Origin: Isoetes taiwanensis
Lineage: Eukaryota; Streptophyta; Lycopodiopsida; Isoetales; Isoetaceae
Length of the DNA stretch: 64,000 nt
Direction: 5' to 3'
Assembly (NCBI GenBank): GCA_021234155.1
Contig: JAJEKV010000085.1
Coordinates: 2,118,896 to 2,182,895, forward strand
Shown here: in pieces, positions 57,781-64,000 of the stretch
Position numbering within the stretch: position 1 is the stretch's first letter
Layout: every line of letters starts with the position of its first letter
Program-made: the position numbers and the translations under genes
The notes under the pieces: model-generated
The model's input: only the letters and a program-made list of their open reading frames with translations
Told to the model about the DNA's origin: nothing
Database searches by the model: none

Positions 57781-58189
57781 ATCTCCCTGTTAAATCGCTA
57801 GGTTCTTCACTCACGTAACCAAGATTGCTTCTAGTTTCCCCAGGATCTTAAGCGGCCTTTGCTAGTGTTGTAAAGCGGATCTTGTGGCGTGACCTGCGTT
57901 TGAATGCACTGATCAAACTTCAGTTCCTCTATCGGTCGATAATGCTTCTTCCTTTCTATAAAGCCAAGGGGTGTTTTCTTGAATTCTTTAACCTACATTG
58001 AAGCCCAAAGTTTGCTCTTTTCGAGCTCTTGGATCTTTTCTTGCAGCTGCCCTATCACCAATTTGGACTTGTCCACCCATTATCTCAAAGAAGTTTCCCT
58101 CCCCAAGCCGTCATTCCTTTCCTTTCATCACGGTGGAGTAATGAAGCGAGAGAAAAAAAAGCTGGCTGGTTTAAGTTATAATTCTCTTG

Positions 58190-59345
58190 TGACAATCGGA
58201 AGCAACTCATCTCAAGGAACGTATTCGATTCAGAATGCCTTCATCCTCTCTCAATCTCTCACAATATCCCAAGAGGCCGAGTTACCATCACCACAAAATC
58301 GGACTAAACTTGAAACGTCCGAAATGAGCGGTTTCTTGCCACTCAACGGATCCAATGGATATAAACGCCATCCGCCCGGATGTCGACACTTTTTGAGCAC
58401 GCAAGCGCAACATGTCGAGGTCTAAGTTCTTATTTTAGACCTCCTTTTTTGCGATTGAAAGGAGCATATTCTCGAGTCATTTGGATCCTTATCCACACAT
58501 CATTTGGAGCTTCCATACAGCGCGTGGATCGTACGGCGAAATGAATGTATACAATTTGTATGCCCCAAAGACAATTAAACCGTTTGAGGCTCGATCCACC
58601 ACTAACCTCGTTTTGAAATTTGCAGCGTGCATATGGAAATCGAAAAGTCCATTCTCCTACAATCCATGCTTTTATACAAAAAGCAAATTCAAAATTGAAT
58701 TGTAGGGGGCGGGAAGCCTGTATTGGAATGAAGTAAAGATCCCGGTTCACGAACTTTTAAGGCGCAATCGCAGGCGCCTCGAAAACGAAAGTCTAATACA
58801 AAGCTTCAACCTACATTCAAATTTTGAAATGTAGAAGGCGGAAATGGATTCTAAATGAAAATAGGGTAAGACAAGAATCGGTGATCGCATGATTGGTATC
58901 GACAAACCAAGAGACACCGCCATGAGTTGCCGGTATGCTATAATGCAAGTGGCTTTTTAGAAGCGTCCACGTGTTGCGCGTCAATCATGTCGACAACCAA
59001 CGAGAATTAAATACATATGGCGCCATAGATATGCGATTCCCCTTATTCGGAGAATATTCCAAGCAAATTTGACCCGGAAAAAAAAAAAGGAAATATGACG
59101 TGGAATGGCTGATAGGGAGGCCATTTTAGTTCATAAAACATAATATAACTTGGAATGATAGATATTTTATATGCAAATGGGAGACTATTGACGAGGGACT
59201 TGTGTTTAATTTTAATTTGACAACAAATAAAAAGTGGATCACCGATCTTAATTTAGTGTGTTCCATTTTGTTGCATATGTACTATTAAGGCTTGGTGTGA
59301 TCCTTGAAAATAATATGCTCTTTGAAAAGGGATAATGACTTATGT
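58190..59345. repeat. TIR element, partial copy B (rearranged)
   Basis: 58190-59128 matches the right half of copy A (36718-37830), including GCCTTCATCCTCTCTCAATC and AACGGATCCAATGGATATAA. It stops at GGCCATTTTAG, just inside the terminal repeat. From 59129 it joins to sequence matching the interior of copy A at about 35360-36000 (CATAAAACATAATATAACTT), including a hairpin module. The terminal GCCC end is missing. Confidence 0.75.
59236..59303. repeat. Hairpin module in copy B
   Basis: GGATCACCGATCTTAAT and GGCTTGGTGTGATCC, 68 bp; closest to the module at 35876-35943. Confidence 0.7.
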
Positions 59346-60499
59346 ACTTAAGAGTGGTAACACATGTACGATAAAAAAAAAAGTTAGGTATTCAAATGGA
59401 ATTAGAAGCAAAAACTTTTACATTCAAAATTTTTATGGTCAGATGGCTTTACATCATTTTGTAAATTTAAATGCCCGAGGCTTCAACTATTCACAACAAA
59501 AAAGCCGGAGGCTTGGCAGTCATATGGTAAGAAAAGTTGGAGGCAAAATTTGGAGGCTTCGAACAAGGAAAAAAAAAATAAAGAGGTGCTCTGCCCCTAA
59601 CAAATTTCATTCATCCGCTTCACCATCTCATAAAAAAAAAAAAATACTAGCTTAGTTGAATGCTTAAGAAAAGAAAGAAAACATGCATGTACCATGAACT
59701 AGCATACATGAGCTCCTGTCGTGGGTTGATTAGTCTTCAACTTCATCTTCTTCATCATCTTTGGCTTCTTCTCCGTGGTGAATACTCATTTTCTGAAGAA
59801 TCTCCTATCGGCCTTTCAAGAACACGTGATGAACTCCTCGCTCAAAATTTCCTCTGATTCCTCATTCTCGATTCCTCGTCAAAGGAATCGGAGGAATCGA
59901 GGCATTGGCTAAGAACCGTGAGCGTGCGGAGGGAATCTAGAGGGGAACATCTCTTCCGGCCCGTAATAGGCCCTCTTGGAGGACACCTCGACTCTTCCGT
60001 AGCTGATCTCTTCATGGCGATGGACTAGAGAAATTGGGCGGAGGATCTAGCGAAGATTAGGCGGAGATTGGGGGAGAATGGGCGCCAATCTAAGAGGGTG
60101 GAATAGATATAGGCTGGATTAGGCGTGAAAATCGTAGGAATGATTAGTATTCCAGTCCTATCAACCATCATTACATGCCATTATGTGCATATCTCGAAAT
60201 TTGAGCCATATCTAATATCTTCCTTTTTTTAACCTTATACCTAAATATCCAATATCTTCCTTTTTTAACCTTATTCCTAAATATCCAATATCTTCCTTTT
60301 TAACCTTATTCCTAAACCTATATGATTTGAGTTTAACCCCGAAAATGAACACCGATATAATTCGAATTTAACATACTATTTAATACCAAGATGCTACGTC
60401 CACACTATGTCGATAATTGAGATTTAAAAAAAAACACTCCAAACCCTCCTCGAAAAACCACGTAAGTGCCGACCTCACTTGTGTTTAAGTTTAATTTGA
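59346..60499. other. Spacer between copies B and C, no gene
   Basis: AT-rich sequence with A-runs, a stretch rich in GAGGAATCG (59850-59900) and a three-copy tandem repeat at 60214-60320 (unit TAATATCTTCCTTTTTTAAC + CTTATNCCTAAATATCC, about 36 bp). Confidence 0.5.
60214..60320. repeat. Three-copy ~36-bp tandem repeat
   Basis: AATATCTTCCTTTTTTAACC + TTATTCCTAAATATCC, the third copy ending CCTAAACCT. Confidence 0.85.
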
Positions 60500-61120
60500 C
60501 AACAAGCAACTTCCATCTTGTGTAGATGCTTGTGGCGAAATCAAGGTGTGGTATTTTTATGCCCCAACACAATTAAAACTTAGTGTGAGCAGAACGTCCG
60601 TACTAACCGTTTTGAAATTTGCAACATGCATATGGAAATCGAAAAGTCCATTCTCCTACAATCCATGCTTTTATACATTAAGCAAATTCAAATTTCCGAA
60701 TTGTAGGGGCGGAAGCCCCAGATTAGGATGAAGTGAAGATCGGTTAAAAAGAAAAACAAATACGCCTCGAAATGAAAGTCTGATCCGATACAAAGCTTCA
60801 ACCTACACATTCAAATTTTGAAATGTAGAAGGCGGTGGCCGCGACGCTTACACAAGAACACCGTCATGAGTTGCCGGTATGCTATAATGCAAGTGGCATT
60901 TTAGAAGCGCCACGTGTTGCATCAGTCCGTCTGACAACCAACAGAATTAAATACATATGGCGCCATGAATGTGCAATCCCCCTTATTCCGGAAGAATATT
61001 CCAAGCAAATCTGTAATTATGAGAGTTTGGTATCCTAGGTGGCATGGGAAAAAGGGAGCGGAAATATGACGTGGAATGGCTGATAGGAGGCCATTTTCAG
61101 ACCCCAAATCCGCCCTAATG
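60500..61120. repeat. TIR element, partial copy C with intact right terminus
   Basis: Matches the right end of copy A: CAATCCATGCTTTTATACAT, ATGAGTTGCCGGTATGCTAT, TGACGTGGAATGGCTGATAG and the terminal ACCCCAAATCCGCCCTAATG at 61101-61120. No left terminus found in the window. Confidence 0.75.
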
Positions 61121-61940
61121 AAAGCCATCTTCATCGGGCATGACAATCCAGCAGATCCTGCACAATATCTTCATTTTTTAATTCAAATGCGGCACACGGC
61201 TTATAAGAAAATTTTATCTTGATGGAATGTCATCTGAAATACAGGATGTATACTGCAGTACAATATTTACAATGGAAAGCCTTTCTAATTATTTCTCTTA
61301 CTGCAAGTTCATGCAATTTTAATGATATTTGATCTCCATACATTGATCTTCTATCCACCTCCTTAAATCTAGTTGCAACAACCTCTCTCTGAGCTAAAGG
61401 GCAGCCAAATCATCATAAACTTCATTTCTCAAATAGCCATCATTTTTCTTCTAGCTTTCCTTTTGTTCTAAAGAAAAGTGTTCTCGTTCTTCATGATAGG
61501 CAAATCTCAGTTATTGAAGGCAAAATACAATAAATTCTAAAAAAACACAGGATCCTAGCCACTATCTTTGAAACCCTAATTTTAAAATACTAAAATTACT
61601 AAATGCGCCATAGTGCACCTAAGATTCTTTCAGAAATGAAATATGAATATGGTATTTGCCGAAACGATATTTGTAATGCAAAGGAAGAGTTCATCGTTGA
61701 AAAGAAAAGTACAAGTATACCATTGAAAAACAAAAAATGCAACATAATTTTTGTAAACAAGTATTGTAAATTGACCATTTGCACAATACAAATCGTACAA
61801 TGGGAATCAAAATTTTAAAATCATTAGTATTTGTCTAAACTACCTAAATCAATTCTCAAATACAGAAAGCACCCTTCCCGAACCAAAACTGGCTTATACC
61901 AATGGATGAGACATATCTGAAGGTCCATGCTAATATTAAA
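61121..61940. other. Intergenic, nothing recognised
   Basis: AT-rich, short chance frames only. Confidence 0.5.
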
Positions 61941-62790
61941 ATAGAATAGAATAGAATAGAGTTTTATCGTCCACTGAAGCCAATCGACCTATGAAACCCA
62001 AAAAGAAGGCGCAGCAAACATATTACTGTCCGGGTTAAAAAAACCCTGCCTCGAAGAATTTTCGGGGGAAAAACTATGACAGGAGTAAGAGTGTTATCAA
62101 ACTGTACAGACATCTATCACGAGGAAAAATATACATATATCAGGCAAGCGCCCGAGGACTAAGCCGATCCCAGCGATCTATGACCTCGTGACAGAGGTCG
62201 TGCTCAACATCACATGCAGTCGCTGGCGAGGCTAGGCCAGCTGAGCATAGAGTGTCCGAATTTCATCATATGTCGGGCAACTCTGAAGGGTGTGGCATTC
62301 TTCTTCCACAGCTCCAACTTGGCAGCGTTGACAAAGCCTCTCCTGGCTTGGCTCCCCAATCCATCTTTCTGTCTCAATCTGGAGACGATGTGTGCCTGTG
62401 CGGATGGTGGCAATGGATCTGTGCTTTTTCATGGGTAAATGGGTATGCAGATAGCGTTGCGGGCCCGCTCCAACAAGGGGTTTATCTGGTGTTGCTAATG
62501 TGCCGTCTTGACATATTCAAAAGTATTGGCATCCTAGACTTGCTGAGAAAGCATGTATCAAGGTATTGTCTGATGCTGTCGCAATCTGCCTCTGTTTGCA
62601 TTTGGATGCGCTTGTGCTCCTGCACATTCTGTCTAGCCAATCACTGAGATCTCTTTTCCTGCCAACATGCCTTTAGACGCTGGGGCCCCATTGCCATGGT
62701 GTAAGCGAAGTAAGGGAGGCGAGCATCTTCCATACTTCCCACCTTCTGGAAGTAGATGATGTGTCGGTTAAGGGTCCCCCTCTGAAGATG
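61941..62790 (-). mobile_element. LINE 3' fragment with (AGAAT)n tail
   Basis: Minus strand. The frame 62432-62232 encodes RTGTHRLQIETERWIGEPSQ and a C-terminal Cys/His finger (LCQRC...CHTLQSC), the typical end of a plant LINE ORF2; 62790-62650 adds GSMEDARLPYFAYTMAMG. The 3' UTR (62095-61962) matches that of the fragment at 63247, and it ends in ATTCT repeats (plus strand 61941-61961). Stops break the reading frame; 5'-truncated. Confidence 0.75.
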
Positions 62791-63225
62791 CAAGAAGCCT
62801 TCAAAGAAAATACATGTCAAAGAAACAACAAAGTGGCAATTGAATTGTAAGGCCATTAATGCTTTTCGTATATATATTTGTTGGTTGATTCATCAACACA
62901 AAACATGTGTTATGGCAATCATCTCACTAATACCACATATCAAAAATAGATAAAATATATTGATGGTGACATCATCATCTCTGCGACGCCTCCTGCTCGT
63001 ATACAGTGCTCCAACCATATAAGAACATGAGATTCCCTCCTGTCAGCACATGCTTGCCAATACGAGGTCATATGTCTAATGCCAGACTCTTGATGGTGAG
63101 CAAGAATCTGACATGGAAGGAATAGACGTGTCATCCATCTCGTCTTCCTCGGGACCGATATAGCTGTGGAAGCGCATAAACATGAGCACATAACAATATA
63201 ACAAATATACATAGCCACCTTGAAA
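62791..63225. other. Spacer, nothing recognised
   Basis: Between the two LINE fragments; no gene or repeat identified. Confidence 0.5.
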
Positions 63226-64000
63226 GAAGGAAGGAAGGAAGGAAGGTATTTTTATCGTCCACGGAGACCAATCGGTCTATGGGACCCAATACAAAAGCGC
63301 AACAAGCAGATTATTACCCGGATTAAAAAACCCCCGCCCCGAAGGGTTTTCGAGGGAAAAACCGTGGCAGCAATCAGCCTGCTGACAAACTGTTCCAATA
63401 TACGAAATGCAAAAACACACAAATATATACACTCATGTCATCGTGCCGTAGTGCACGGTCGGTGGCGGCGGTGAGGGGCAAAAGGTGAGCTCGCGATCCG
63501 GTACCTCACAGATATGCGACCACGAGCGCGTCTCGGCGGTGTGTTCATCAACAAATGTAGGGCACCGTCCGTACTGCATTAAAGAACATTCCGCACCTGG
63601 TCCGGACCAGATCTTTGAGCAACTCGAAAGTGTGAGACTCATCCTCAATGGCACCCGCTTGACGGCTTAGCCAGGCCAATCATGCGGGCTCGCTCCCAAT
63701 CCACCGCCTGCCTCACGAAGATGGTGACAGGCTGTCAGGCGAATGGAGGCAATGGGTAGTGGCTTTTCCAGGCGGTAGGACCTTGGTAAAGTCATGGCCC
63801 GACCAATCACCCGGGGGTTGATGTGCTCCTTGTAATGGGCCGCTTTGACCGCTCTAGAGTGTCGGGGTCCCAGAGCTTGCGAGGGAAGCAAGTGTCCAGT
63901 ACTCCCCAGTCTTGCCACGACCGGGCCCTCTGTGTCCACCTCCGCATCGTGCTCCTGCACATTCCATCGGCGAACCATTGATCTCTCTTACCCCTCAGCA
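63226..64000 (-). mobile_element. LINE 3' fragment with (GGAA)n tail, runs off the window
   Basis: Homologous to the fragment at 61941: the 3' UTR shares TTTTATCGTCCAC, CCAATCG, TATGGGACCCAA and the GGTTAAAAAA/CCCGCC block. Its 3' end carries GGAA repeats (63226-63246). Further right, a broken minus-strand frame has MCRST and YWTLASLASS at the same relative place as in the other fragment. More GC-rich and better preserved, but still frame-broken. Confidence 0.7.

Overview
The window reads as nuclear DNA of a land plant, probably one with a large, retrotransposon-rich genome. The species cannot be told from this sequence. The evidence is plant-type Ty3/gypsy elements with kilobase-scale LTRs, non-LTR retrotransposons, small TIR elements, and one spliced gene closely resembling plant protein alpha-N-methyltransferases, with canonical GT/AG introns. 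No bacterial operons, CRISPR arrays or rRNA were seen.

Left third (1-25953): a set of nested retrotransposons. A plus-strand Ty3 element (E5) is cut near the end of integrase. The cut is filled by a long minus-strand LTR element (E4: 5' LTR 23095-24733, tRNA-iMet-like primer site, extra ORFs, then gag-PR-RT-RNase H). E4 is interrupted by a 5'-truncated LINE (about 19680-21045) and, after RNase H, by a second minus-strand Ty3 element (E2). E2 in turn is split inside gag by a third (E1, 641-12858) with 2.4-kb LTRs and an RNase H domain placed before the reverse transcriptase. The most striking gene is in E4: an uninterrupted 451-residue ORF (21166-22521, minus) whose last 100 residues are a near-canonical histone H3 fold, fused to a 350-residue N-terminal part I do not recognise. 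It lies between the primer-binding site and gag, with two more unrecognised coding regions behind it.

Middle (26000-48800): mostly non-coding debris, a 4.0-kb TIR element without coding capacity (33848-37855) carrying an array of hairpin modules, a 401-bp MITE with TTA target duplication, and a small gene island. In the island a plus-strand four-exon gene (41852-42808) and a minus-strand eight-exon alpha-N-methyltransferase gene (43096-46531) converge. A repeat of about 0.6-0.7 kb sits upstream of the methyltransferase, and a second copy lies at 39735.

Right third (48800-64000): a small ORF and a tandem array of four short coiled-coil genes (52433-55755). Each has a TATA box 92-97 bp before its ATG, and most units are flanked by a 63-70 bp hairpin module (inverted GATCACAC...GTGTGATC ends). 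The same module occurs in the TIR element. Further right are a decayed minus-strand coding region (56250-57780), two rearranged partial copies of the TIR element (58190-59345 and 60500-61120), and two related minus-strand LINE 3' ends with different microsatellite tails.

Limits: exon structures are read by eye; several TE reading frames are broken by indels that could be decay or consensus errors; family calls come from recognisable motifs, not searches.
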